From UBA4744 sp963707435 (GTDB lineage: Bacteria > Actinomycetota > Acidimicrobiia > Spongiisociales > UBA4744): DNA of 64,000 nt. The stretch spans positions 186,001 through 250,000 of the forward strand of contig CAVPPF010000002.1 in NCBI GenBank assembly GCA_963707435.1. Reading direction: 5' to 3'. Positions 16,343 to 24,659 of the stretch are shown here, one piece after another. Both the position numbers and the translations under genes were made by a program. Each line of letters starts with the position of its first letter. Position 1 is the first letter of the stretch. Below the pieces are notes generated by a model. That model saw only the letters and a list, made by a program, of their open reading frames with translations, did not search any database and was not told the DNA's origin.

Positions 16343-16371
16343 TTGCCGGTCGGCAGAAGGGGACATACTCT
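16343..16371 (+). promoter_or_regulatory. Sigma70-type promoter for the lipoyl operon
   Basis: TTGCCG (16343-16348) and TACTCT (16366-16371) are separated by 17 bases. They lie 39 bases before the lpd start, which has its own GGAGGA ribosome site. This is the best-formed -35/-10 pair of the first half of the window. Confidence 0.45.
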
Positions 16372-16410
16372 GTCCTCAACTATCCTCAGGTCTCTCACAC
16401 GGAGGAACTC

Positions 16411-17784
16411 TTGTACGACGTCGTCATCATCGGTGGAGGGCCGGGCGGGTACGCAGCCGGCCTGTACGCCCACAACTTCGGACTTTCGGTGGCGCTCGTG
16501 GAGAAGGACCCCACAGTGGGTGGCACTTGCCTGCTGCGGGGGTGCATCCCCGCCAAGCACTGGCTGCACACCGCCGACGTATTCACGATCGTCCGTGAGG
16601 CATCCAGCTATGGCGTGCAGGCGGGCGACCCGGTGCTGGACTGGAGTGCAGCCCTCGCCAAAAAGAACGAGGTGGTTTCCGGCCTGGTTCGCGGTCTCAC
16701 CGGACTACTCAAGGCGCGCAAGGTCGACTTGGTTTCGGGCTTCGGCCGGCTCGATGGGCCGGGACGGGTCATCGTCACCGGCGACGACGGGGAGCAAGTA
16801 CTGGAAGGCCGCAATGTCATCGTGGCGACCGGATCGGTCCCGCGTAGCATTCCCGGATATGACTTCGATGGGGTGCGGATCGTCAGCTCGGATCATGCGC
16901 TCGACTGGGAGAAGCAACCAGAGCGAGTGGCCATCATCGGTGCCGGAGCCATCGGCTGTGAATTCGCCAGCTTGCTCGTCGATCTCGGCAGCGAGGTGCA
17001 CCTGTTCGAATTGATGGACCAGGTTGTGCCCGGGGCCGACCGGGATGCCGCAGCAGAACTGAGCAAGCAGCTGACCCGCCGCGGTGTCAAGGTCAGGACG
17101 GGTGTGACCGTCGGCGCAGCCCAGATCGGGCAGGGGTCGGTCACCGTTCCCTACGGCGACGAATCTGTGGAGGTCGATGTCGTGCTCGTGGCGGTCGGTC
17201 GGGCACCCCGGACTGAGGGCGTCGGCCTGGAGACCACCTCCGCGCTGGTCGACCGTGGATTCGTGGGAGTGGATCCGGCCACCATGATGACGGCTGCTCC
17301 CGGGGTATTTGCCGTCGGCGATATCGTGGCGGGTACCCCGCAGCTGGCCCATGCGGGTTTTGCCGAGGCGATCGCGGCGGTGACGTTCATTGCCACCGGC
17401 ACGGCCGCCCCGGTCGACTACCGGGCGGTGCCGCTCGTCGTGTACACCCACCCGGAAATGGCCGAGGTCGGCCTCAGCGAGGACAAAGCCCGCGAGCTGG
17501 GATTCGAGGTTGAGACAACCTCGCATGGTCTCACCGGGGTGGGAAGGGCCAAGATCATCGGTCAGAATCGGGGCCTGGTCAAGCTGGTAGTCCAGAAGGA
17601 TGGCCCCATACTGGGAGCGGCGGTCGTCGGGCCCCAGGCAGGTGAGATGATCCACGAACTCATGTATGCAGTCGGTTGGGAAGCGCTGCCGGCGGAAGCG
17701 GCTGCGTTCATTCATGCCCACCCAACGTTGTCCGAGGCCATCGGTGAGACCCTGCTCACCGCAGCCGGGCGGAGCCTGCATTGA
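16411..17784 (+). CDS. lpdA: Dihydrolipoamide dehydrogenase (E3)
   Basis: A 457-residue flavoprotein that reoxidises the dihydrolipoyl arm of 2-oxoacid dehydrogenase complexes using NAD+. It shows the FAD-binding GGGPGGYAAG, the redox disulfide Cys40/Cys45 in GGTCLLRGCIPAK, the NAD-binding GAGAIGCEFAS, FAVGDI, and the C-terminal His-Glu pair in HAHPTLSEAIGE. The start is TTG 16411, preceded by GGAGGA at 4-base spacing, giving the normal N-terminus YDVVIIGGG. The frame is open far upstream, but that part has no E3 similarity. It is followed by E2 after 39 bases. Confidence 0.93.
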   Translation: MYDVVIIGGGPGGYAAGLYAHNFGLSVALVEKDPTVGGTCLLRGCIPAKHWLHTADVFTIVREASSYGVQAGDPVLDWSAALAKKNEVVSGLVRGLTGLLKARKVDLVSGFGRLDGPGRVIVTGDDGEQVLEGRNVIVATGSVPRSIPGYDFDGVRIVSSDHALDWEKQPERVAIIGAGAIGCEFASLLVDLGSEVHLFELMDQVVPGADRDAAAELSKQLTRRGVKVRTGVTVGAAQIGQGSVTVPYGDESVEVDVVLVAVGRAPRTEGVGLETTSALVDRGFVGVDPATMMTAAPGVFAVGDIVAGTPQLAHAGFAEAIAAVTFIATGTAAPVDYRAVPLVVYTHPEMAEVGLSEDKARELGFEVETTSHGLTGVGRAKIIGQNRGLVKLVVQKDGPILGAAVVGPQAGEMIHELMYAVGWEALPAEAAAFIHAHPTLSEAIGETLLTAAGRSLH

Positions 17785-17823
17785 GTACACCGAAAAACCA
17801 TCACAACGCGTAAGGGAGACAGC

Positions 17824-19284
17824 ATGTCCACGACGGTCACCATGCCGCAATTGGGCGAAACGGTCACCGAAGGGACCATTCTCAGCTGGGCCAAGCAGCC
17901 CGGTGAGTCGATCGCCGCTGATGAGGTCCTCTTTGAGGTTTCCACCGACAAAGTGGATACCGAGGTTCCCTCACCCGTAACGGGCACGGTGCTCGAGATC
18001 CTGGTCGAAGCAGGAGCAACGGTGCCGGTCGGCACGCCGCTGATCGTGATCGGCGAAGCGGGCGAGGTTCCCGCAGCAGGGGCTACCGCTGCAGAGGCTC
18101 CCGCCCCGGCTGACCCCACCCCGGCTCCTGCACCCGAGCCGACTCCTGCACCCGAGCCGACTCCCCCGTCCGAGCCGACTCTTCCGTCCGCCCCCGAGCC
18201 GGTACCGGTTTCCGCACCGGCCGCGGAACCGGCCGCAACAGCGGTGGCACCTGCCGGGGATGCCGGATCCAGCCTCGAGGAACCGTCGGAGAGCGTCGAC
18301 GCGGCGAAGTTCCTTTCTCCGGTCGTTCGCAAACTGGCCAAAGAGCACAACCTGGACCTCACCAAGATCTCCGGTACGGGTAAATCCGGCCGCATCACCC
18401 GCAACGATGTGCTCGAAGTCATCGATGCCGGCGGGGGTGCCGCTCCGGCCGTTCCTGCTGCTGCGACGGCCCCTCCGGCCGCCGAGCCGGCTGCAACGCC
18501 ACCACCAACGGCTTCCCCGGCGACGGTTCCGGCCGCGACGGGTCAATCGTTCACGGTCCTGGAGGGCGACGACGTCCGGGATCTCGACCGTATCCGGGCA
18601 CGCATCGGCGCCAACATGATTCTGGCGAAACAGACCGCCGCCCACGTCTGGACCTCTGTTGAGGTCGACTACGAGCGAGTTGAGCGAGTCCGCCGGCGCC
18701 ACCGCGCGGCCTTCAAGGAACGGGAAGGGTTCTCCCTCACCTACATGCCGTTCATAGCCCGGGCAACGATCGACGCCTTGAAGGCGTTTCCGGTCGTCAA
18801 CAGCTCGTACTACCTCGAAGAGAAAAAGGCGGTCTTCCACGCGAAAGTCAACCTGGGAGTGGCGATCGACCTCGATCAGGGAGGTCTGCTCGTGGCAACC
18901 ATCCACGACGCAGACGGACTCCGCATGATCGGACTGGCCCGGCAGGTGAGCGGCCTGGCCTCGAAGGCACGGGCCGGGAAGCTCGAGCCGGATGATGTCG
19001 CCGGGAGTACGTTCACCATCACCAACCCGGGACCGTTCGGATCCTTCATGTCGGCCCCGATCATCAATGTGCCGAATACCGGGATCCTGTCGACGGATAC
19101 CGTCGCCAAGCGCCCAACGGTGATCACGAACGAAGAGGGCCAGGACATGATCGCCATCCGGCATATTGGCTACCTGGGGCTGACCTGGGACCACCGGGCC
19201 TTTGATGGTTCGACGGCCGTGCTGTTCCTTCGCAAGATCAAAGAGAACCTCGAGACGTGGGATTGGGAACAGGAACTGAATTGA
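17824..19284 (+). CDS. Dihydrolipoamide acyltransferase (E2) of a 2-oxoacid dehydrogenase
   Basis: A 486-residue E2 core enzyme. An N-terminal lipoyl domain (about 1-76) has the lipoylated Lys43 in STDKVDTE. A long Ala/Pro linker, a peripheral subunit-binding domain (about 162-200, ending SGRITRNDVLEVI), a second linker, and a catalytic domain (about 240-486) with TWDHRAFDG follow. The substrate could be 2-oxoglutarate, pyruvate or branched-chain oxoacids, and sequence by eye does not decide. E1 genes are not in the window. It sits between E3 and the lipoate-making fusion, overlapping the latter by 4 bases, so the enzyme and its cofactor pathway are made together. Confidence 0.92.
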   Translation: MSTTVTMPQLGETVTEGTILSWAKQPGESIAADEVLFEVSTDKVDTEVPSPVTGTVLEILVEAGATVPVGTPLIVIGEAGEVPAAGATAAEAPAPADPTPAPAPEPTPAPEPTPPSEPTLPSAPEPVPVSAPAAEPAATAVAPAGDAGSSLEEPSESVDAAKFLSPVVRKLAKEHNLDLTKISGTGKSGRITRNDVLEVIDAGGGAAPAVPAAATAPPAAEPAATPPPTASPATVPAATGQSFTVLEGDDVRDLDRIRARIGANMILAKQTAAHVWTSVEVDYERVERVRRRHRAAFKEREGFSLTYMPFIARATIDALKAFPVVNSSYYLEEKKAVFHAKVNLGVAIDLDQGGLLVATIHDADGLRMIGLARQVSGLASKARAGKLEPDDVAGSTFTITNPGPFGSFMSAPIINVPNTGILSTDTVAKRPTVITNEEGQDMIAIRHIGYLGLTWDHRAFDGSTAVLFLRKIKENLETWDWEQELN

Positions 19285-21002
19285 GCCCTGAGCTGCGAGC
19301 CGCCGGCCCCGAACTGCCTGCCGGTGGGGTAGCCGCCGCCGGAAACCTCCTGCGTATCCGCTGGCTGGGGCGCATGCCGTACGCGGAAGCATGGGATCTG
19401 CAGCGATCCTTCTGGGAAGGCCGGGTCGAAGGGAGGTCACTCGACGACTACCTTCTACTGCTCGAGCATCCGCACACCTACACCGTCGGCAGGAACGGGG
19501 ATCGGTCCAACATGCTGGTGTCCGACCGGCGTTTGGATGAATTGTCCGCAGAGCTGTTCTTCGTAGACCGGGGCGGCGACATCACCTATCACGGACCCGG
19601 CCAGCTCGTCGGCTATCCGGTGGTAGCGCTGGCGGATGCCAAGCGCATCAAGCGGTACGTGCAGCGGCTGGAGGAAGTCCTCCTCGGTACGCTGGCCGAC
19701 CTCGGTGTTGACGCATGGTCCGACCCTGCGTTTCCGGGCGTCTGGACCGAACGGGGCAAGGTAGCGGCGATCGGGGTGCGGGTGGCCAGGGGGGTCACCA
19801 TGCACGGCTTCGCGTTGAATGTGAACCCCGACCTGTCCTACTTCTCGCACATCAATCCTTGCGGGATCACCGACCGGACGGTGACTTCGGTGTCCGAACT
19901 CCTGGGGCGGCCCGTGACCATCGAGGAGGTCGTCGGCAAGCTGACGTCACGATTCTCGACCGTGTTCGACTACCCCGAGACCGAGACGCAGCTCGGCGCG
20001 TTCGTGCGCGGTCAAGGAAGACCCCGAAGGTTCGAGGTCGACCGCCTCGTTGCGCAAGGCACGTTTGCTCCCGCTCGCAACGACGCCGCCGCGACCGGGC
20101 GAGGCCTCCTCCCCGGGGAACCGGAACGGCCGCCCTGGATGAGGGTCAAGGCCAACCTGGGTCCCGAGTATTCCGAGCTGAAGAAACTCATGCGCGGCAT
20201 GGAGCTCAACACGGTGTGCGAGGAAGCCGGTTGCCCCAACATCTACGAGTGCTGGAGTCAGGGCACTGCGACCTTGATGATTCTCGGGGACCGATGCACC
20301 AGGGCGTGCAGCTTCTGTGACGTCACTACCGGCAAGCCGACCGAGGTCGATGTGTTCGAGCCGTTTCGTGCGGCGGCCGCGGTTGAGCAGATGGGTCTCC
20401 GCCATGCGGTGGTCACGTCGGTGAACCGTGACGACCTCGACGATGGAGGAGCGGAGATCTTCGCCTCTACCATCCGGGAGATTCGCAAGCGGGTCCCGCT
20501 CTGCGATGTCGAGGTCCTCATCCCGGACTTCAAGGGAGATCGAGCTGCTCTCGAGACCGTCATGCAAGCCCGGCCGTCGGTGCTCAACCACAACACCGAG
20601 ACGGTGCTGCGGTTGCAGCGGGAGGTCCGCACGGCCGCCAGTTACGGGCGATCGCTGGCCTTGCTGGCCCGGGCCAAATGGATCAACCCCTCCGGAGCTG
20701 TGAAATCCGGCTTGATCGTTGGCATGGGTGAGACCCGCAATGAGATCCTCGGGGCCCTGGCCGATTTGCGGGCCGTCGGGGTCGATATCGTCACGATCGG
20801 CCAGTACCTCCGACCTACCGCCCGCCACCGGCCGGTCCATCGGTACGTCCATCCCGAAGAGTTCGAGGAGTACCGGCAATTCGGGGAGGGGGTCGGTATC
20901 TCCCGGGTCGAGTCGGGTCCGCTGGTCCGTTCCTCGTACCACGCACGCGAATCCCTGGAAGCGTCCGGGAATGCGGTTCCCGTGCAGATCGGGCGCCGGT
21001 GA
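19281..21002 (+). CDS. Fused octanoyltransferase-lipoyl synthase (LipB-LipA)
   Basis: A single 573-residue frame carrying two enzymes of lipoate synthesis. Residues about 20-245 are LipB: GDITYHGPGQLVGYP, Lys160 in ERGKVAAIG and the acyl-thioester Cys194 in NPCGITDR. Residues about 255-573 are LipA: auxiliary-cluster cysteines 313, 318 and 324 (CEEAGCPNIYEC), radical-SAM cysteines 339, 343 and 346 (CTRACSFC) and the C-terminal RSSYHA serine. LipB moves octanoate from ACP to E2; LipA inserts two sulfurs. TTG 19281 overlaps the E2 stop by 4 bases, with AGGA upstream. No start codon with a ribosome site separates the halves, and the LipA N-terminal segment (PPWMRVKANLGPEY) is read straight through. 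Confidence 0.9.
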   Translation: MSPELRAAGPELPAGGVAAAGNLLRIRWLGRMPYAEAWDLQRSFWEGRVEGRSLDDYLLLLEHPHTYTVGRNGDRSNMLVSDRRLDELSAELFFVDRGGDITYHGPGQLVGYPVVALADAKRIKRYVQRLEEVLLGTLADLGVDAWSDPAFPGVWTERGKVAAIGVRVARGVTMHGFALNVNPDLSYFSHINPCGITDRTVTSVSELLGRPVTIEEVVGKLTSRFSTVFDYPETETQLGAFVRGQGRPRRFEVDRLVAQGTFAPARNDAAATGRGLLPGEPERPPWMRVKANLGPEYSELKKLMRGMELNTVCEEAGCPNIYECWSQGTATLMILGDRCTRACSFCDVTTGKPTEVDVFEPFRAAAAVEQMGLRHAVVTSVNRDDLDDGGAEIFASTIREIRKRVPLCDVEVLIPDFKGDRAALETVMQARPSVLNHNTETVLRLQREVRTAASYGRSLALLARAKWINPSGAVKSGLIVGMGETRNEILGALADLRAVGVDIVTIGQYLRPTARHRPVHRYVHPEEFEEYRQFGEGVGISRVESGPLVRSSYHARESLEASGNAVPVQIGRR

Positions 21003-22090
21003 CGTTCGGCTACGCACAAAGGCTTGCCGCCCTGCGCCGGATCATGGAGTCCCGGTCGATCGACGCGGTGCTGGCATCGGTAGGGGCAGATCTCCCATAC
21101 CTGACCGGCTACGAGGCCATGCCGCTGGAACGCCTCACCATGCTGGTCGTCACGATGGATCGTCCGCCCGTGCTGGTGGTTCCGGAGCTGGAGGCGCCGC
21201 GCGTTGTCGGGCGCCCCGAAGCGTTCGAGATCCACGCCTGGAGGGAATCCGAAGACCCCATCGCGATCGTGTCCGGCTTTCTGGATGATCGACGTTCGGT
21301 GGTCGTCGGCGATCAGACCTGGGCAACCTTCGTGCTGGCACTGCAGGAACGGCTGCCACAGGTGCGGTTTGGCATTGCCTCGCCGTTGACCCGGGAACTG
21401 CGCATGAGGAAGGACCCGGAGGAACTCGCGGCGTTGCGCAAGGCCGGACATGCCACCGACCGGGTTGCGGCCCGTTTGCGCGAGCTGCGCTTCTCAGGGA
21501 GAACGGAGGCCGAACTGTCCCGGTTGGTTGCCGCCATGACCATCGAAGAAGGCCACCAGACGGCTACCTTCAGCATCGTCGCCGCAGGCCCCAACGGGGC
21601 TTCGCCGCACCACGAAGCGGGTGAACGAGTCATCGAGGAAGGCGATGCGGTCGTCGTTGACTTTGGCGGCAAGCTCGACGGGTACTGCTCCGACACCACG
21701 AGGATGTTCCATGTCGGCGAACCAACTCCGGAGTATGCGGAGCTCTTCGCCGTCCTCGAGGCGGCCCAGGCCGCGGCGGTCGACGCGGTCCGGCCCGGAG
21801 TCGCCGCTCAGGATGTCGACCGGGCGGCGCGAGCCATCATCGCCGGGGCCGGATACGGCGACTTCTTCGTGCACCGCACGGGTCACGGGATCGGCGTGGA
21901 GGCGCATGAACACCCCTACATCATCGAGGGCAACAACCTCGAACTGGAAGCCGGCATGACCTTCTCGGTCGAACCGGGCATCTACCTGCCGGGTCGTTTC
22001 GGAATGCGTATCGAGGACATCGTGGCCGTCACCGCCGACGGGGTGGAACGGCTCAATCGCTCCGATCGAAGTCTGGCCGTCGTCGGCTGA
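20999..22090 (+). CDS. M24-family Xaa-Pro aminopeptidase-like protein
   Basis: A 363-residue pita-bread metallopeptidase. The creatinase-like N-domain (about 1-135) is followed by the catalytic domain with the dinuclear metal ligands visible in VVDFGGKLDGYCSDTTR (two Asp), HRTGHGIG (His), VEPGIY (Glu) and RIEDIV (Glu). It should cleave N-terminal residues before proline in the cytoplasm. GTG 20999 overlaps the LipB-LipA stop by 4 bases, so it is the last gene of the lipoyl operon, although its function is not obviously related. Confidence 0.9.
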   Translation: MTFGYAQRLAALRRIMESRSIDAVLASVGADLPYLTGYEAMPLERLTMLVVTMDRPPVLVVPELEAPRVVGRPEAFEIHAWRESEDPIAIVSGFLDDRRSVVVGDQTWATFVLALQERLPQVRFGIASPLTRELRMRKDPEELAALRKAGHATDRVAARLRELRFSGRTEAELSRLVAAMTIEEGHQTATFSIVAAGPNGASPHHEAGERVIEEGDAVVVDFGGKLDGYCSDTTRMFHVGEPTPEYAELFAVLEAAQAAAVDAVRPGVAAQDVDRAARAIIAGAGYGDFFVHRTGHGIGVEAHEHPYIIEGNNLELEAGMTFSVEPGIYLPGRFGMRIEDIVAVTADGVERLNRSDRSLAVVG

Positions 22091-22091
22091 G

Positions 22092-22871
22092 CTAGGCCTG
22101 CAGTTTCCGTATCAAATCCATGGTGGGTTCGGCTAGGTCCGCGCTCACGGCAACGAATCCCTGCAGCTTTGGGTTGGCCTGATTGAAGGCAGCGGGGCTG
22201 CCGTCGGGATTCATGACGACGCCGCCACCTGCCAGCACGAGGGCCGCGCCGGCGGCAACATCCCATTCGTGTTTCGGGACCAGCGTCCAGGTGCCATCGG
22301 CGAGGCCGGCTGCAACGAGTCCGAGTTTGTACGCGACCGACCCGACGTTCCGTACCGAGATCGGTTCTTTGAAGAACGCGTCCCACTCGCCACGCTTCAC
22401 CTCGCTGCGGCTGGCGAGCACGAGCGCACCTCGAATGTCCGTCGTGGGACGCATGGCCACCGCGCGCCCGTTGAGCTGGACCCCGTACCCTTCCCCGCCG
22501 ACAATCAGTTCATCGGTCGACGGGTTCAGGATGCCGCCGGCCACCGCCCGTCCATCCTCAACCAGGCCAACCGAAATGCACCATTCCGGGATCCCCTGAA
22601 TGAACTCGCGGGTACCGTCGATCGGGTCGACCACCCACACGCGGCGGCAGGCGAGCCGGACCGGATCATCGGCCGTCTCCTCGGAGAGCCAGCCCTCGCC
22701 GGGTTGTGGCAGCTGTTCGGCCAGCACGGTGTTCACGGCGAGGTCGGCTTTCGTCAGCGGATCGCCGCCGGTTTTGAGGACGGACTGGATCTCACCGGGG
22801 GTGAAATCCGCTACCACGGCCCGAGCCGCCTTGAGCGCACGCTCAATCTTTTTGAGGTCGTTTCCGTCCAT
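22092..22871 (-). CDS. cysQ: Inositol-monophosphatase-family phosphatase, probably CysQ-like
   Basis: A 259-residue lithium-sensitive-type phosphatase. Metal-binding motifs are Glu64-Glu65 (SEET), Asp82-Pro-Ile-Asp85-Gly-Thr (VVDPIDGTREF) and EWDVAAGAA. The family includes inositol phosphatases and 3'(2'),5'-bisphosphate nucleotidases that remove PAP and PAPS. Because it lies directly downstream of a sulfate-type permease and a fused ATP sulfurylase-APS kinase on the same strand, a CysQ role (recycling PAP/PAPS) is the best inference. Sequence alone does not separate the two activities. Confidence 0.82.
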   Translation of the reverse strand: MDGNDLKKIERALKAARAVVADFTPGEIQSVLKTGGDPLTKADLAVNTVLAEQLPQPGEGWLSEETADDPVRLACRRVWVVDPIDGTREFIQGIPEWCISVGLVEDGRAVAGGILNPSTDELIVGGEGYGVQLNGRAVAMRPTTDIRGALVLASRSEVKRGEWDAFFKEPISVRNVGSVAYKLGLVAAGLADGTWTLVPKHEWDVAAGAALVLAGGGVVMNPDGSPAAFNQANPKLQGFVAVSADLAEPTMDLIRKLQA

Positions 22872-22880
22872 GAGGCTCCT

Positions 22881-24650
22881 CTAGGTTGGCCACAGCATCG
22901 GCACGCCCACGAGCAGCACCGCAACAACTGCCAGAGTAAGCGGAAGCCCGAGCCGCAGATAATCGGTGAAGCGGTAACCGCCGGGACCGTACACCATCAG
23001 ATTGGTCTGGATCCCGATCGGAGTGAGAAAGGACGTGGCCGCTGCAACGGCAACCGCAATGGCAAACCCGCGCGGGTCTGCACCAATCGATTGGGCGGTA
23101 GCGATTGCGATCGGGAAGATCAAGAGGACGGCGGCCTTGTTGGTGATCAGCTCTTTGAGGAGAACGGTTGCGATGAGCACGCCTGCCAGCAGACCGGTCG
23201 CACCGAGGGCACCCAACCCGTCGACGAGGCCTTCGGCAAGCGTGGCGGCCAGGCCCGATGACTCCATTGCGGCGGCCAGCCCGAACGCCGAACCGATCGT
23301 GACGATGACGTCGAGGTCCACAGCCGCCTTGGCTTCCCGGGGACTCACGACTCGAAACACTACGAGGGCCGCCCCGCCCAGGAGTGCGGCCGTGACCATC
23401 GGCAACAACCCGGTGGCCGCCGCGGCGACGATGGCTACCGCCACGGCCGCGACACTCAGGGCCCTCCGGGCCCGAACCTCCGGTACACCGGCGAGCGGAC
23501 TGATGAGGATGAAGTCCTGTCGATCGCCCCAGCGATCGTTCCAACCGGGATCGGCCACGAGGAGGAGGGTGTCACCGGCTCGGAGTTCGACATCGCCGAG
23601 TTTGTCCTCGATGCGCTGGCCGGCCCGATGGATGGCAACCACGGCAGCCTGATAGCGGCTGCGGAAGCCGATTTCCTTCAAGGTTCTTCCCGATAGGAAA
23701 GAGCCGATGCCGATCACCGCCTGGAAGTGAGCGGCTTGCGGAGTGTCGATCAGATCGACGTGGGTCTGTTCGGCCAGCGTCAACCCCGCGCGGGTTTGGA
23801 GATCGACGACGTCATCCACACGACCGGCGAACCGGAGGCGATCGGCTCCGTGGAGAACGTGGTCGGGTCCGACCGCCGCGATGGTGTCGCCGTTCCGATC
23901 GATCTCGACGAGAAAGACCCCCGCCAGATTGCGGAGGCCGGCTCCCTCAACGGACATGCCGTCAAGTGGTCCGCCGCTCTGCACGATCATGTCGACGGTG
24001 AATTCGGGTGCTTCGGCGCGGCTGGACTGGGTGGCCGAACGTCGGGTGGGCATGAGCATTGGAGCCAGCAGGATGATGAGCCCGAGGCCGATGATCGCGA
24101 CGGGAAGGCCGATCTTCGTGATTTCGAAGAACCCGATGGGCGCGAACCCGTCGGCTTCGAGCAATCCGGACACGACGATGTTGGTCGCCGTTCCCATGAG
24201 GGTCACAACGCCGCCCAGCACCGCTGCGTACGACAACGGGAGCAGGTAGTGCGAGGGAGACCGATCCCGGGATTCAGCCCAGTTCTCGACCTGCGGGATC
24301 AACATAGCGACGATCGGCGTGTTGTTCAGGAAGGCCGAAGCGAAAGCGGTCGGGACCGTGAGGCGGGCGGTGGTGACCCGCTGCGAGTGATCCTGTCCAA
24401 GTAGCGACCTCATCAGCGGCGCCAACGCACCTGTCTTGTCGGCCGCTTTGGCGAGCACATAGAGGGCGGCGATGGTCACCGGTGCCGGGTTGCTGAAACC
24501 GGCCAGCGCCTCGGCCGGGGTGATGATCCCGGCCGTCAGCGCCGCCACCATCGCCCCGGTCATGGCAACCGACGGGGGAAAGAGGTCGCGAATCAGCACC
24601 ACGATGGTGACGATGGTGACCGCCGCGACGAACCACTGCTCCCAGTTCAT
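22881..24650 (-). CDS. SLC13-family permease with central RCK_C domains
   Basis: A 589-residue transporter of the divalent anion:Na+ symporter type. About ten to twelve hydrophobic helices are split by a soluble middle part (about residues 210-385) containing two TrkA-C (RCK_C)-like units, seen in LDGMSVEGAGL and LSGRTLKEIGFRSRYQA. The duplicated membrane motifs SAFLNNTPIVAML and LKELITNKAAVLLIFP are the hallmark inverted repeats. The architecture is common in bacterial sulfate/thiosulfate uptake proteins. Neighbouring sat-cysC and cysQ genes support sulfate as substrate. ATG 24650 starts 9 bases after the sat-cysC stop. Confidence 0.88.
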   Translation of the reverse strand: MNWEQWFVAAVTIVTIVVLIRDLFPPSVAMTGAMVAALTAGIITPAEALAGFSNPAPVTIAALYVLAKAADKTGALAPLMRSLLGQDHSQRVTTARLTVPTAFASAFLNNTPIVAMLIPQVENWAESRDRSPSHYLLPLSYAAVLGGVVTLMGTATNIVVSGLLEADGFAPIGFFEITKIGLPVAIIGLGLIILLAPMLMPTRRSATQSSRAEAPEFTVDMIVQSGGPLDGMSVEGAGLRNLAGVFLVEIDRNGDTIAAVGPDHVLHGADRLRFAGRVDDVVDLQTRAGLTLAEQTHVDLIDTPQAAHFQAVIGIGSFLSGRTLKEIGFRSRYQAAVVAIHRAGQRIEDKLGDVELRAGDTLLLVADPGWNDRWGDRQDFILISPLAGVPEVRARRALSVAAVAVAIVAAAATGLLPMVTAALLGGAALVVFRVVSPREAKAAVDLDVIVTIGSAFGLAAAMESSGLAATLAEGLVDGLGALGATGLLAGVLIATVLLKELITNKAAVLLIFPIAIATAQSIGADPRGFAIAVAVAAATSFLTPIGIQTNLMVYGPGGYRFTDYLRLGLPLTLAVVAVLLVGVPMLWPT

Positions 24651-24659
24651 GAGCGAACG

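Larger units (their letters stand above)
15993..16410. other. 418-base intergenic region between dodecin and lpd
   Basis: This is the only stretch over 300 bases without a recognised gene. It holds a leftward TACGCT box for dodecin (minus strand, 16022-16027), a candidate 30-codon membrane peptide gene (16219-16311), its own TACGCT box, and a rightward promoter for lpd (16343-16371). Between 16030 and 16215 I see nothing I can support. Confidence 0.5.

Noticed and set aside
20100..20200. Separate lipA start inside the fusion
   Set aside because: An in-frame ATG exists at 20139, but it has no ribosome site and would cut off the conserved LipA N-terminal segment before it.
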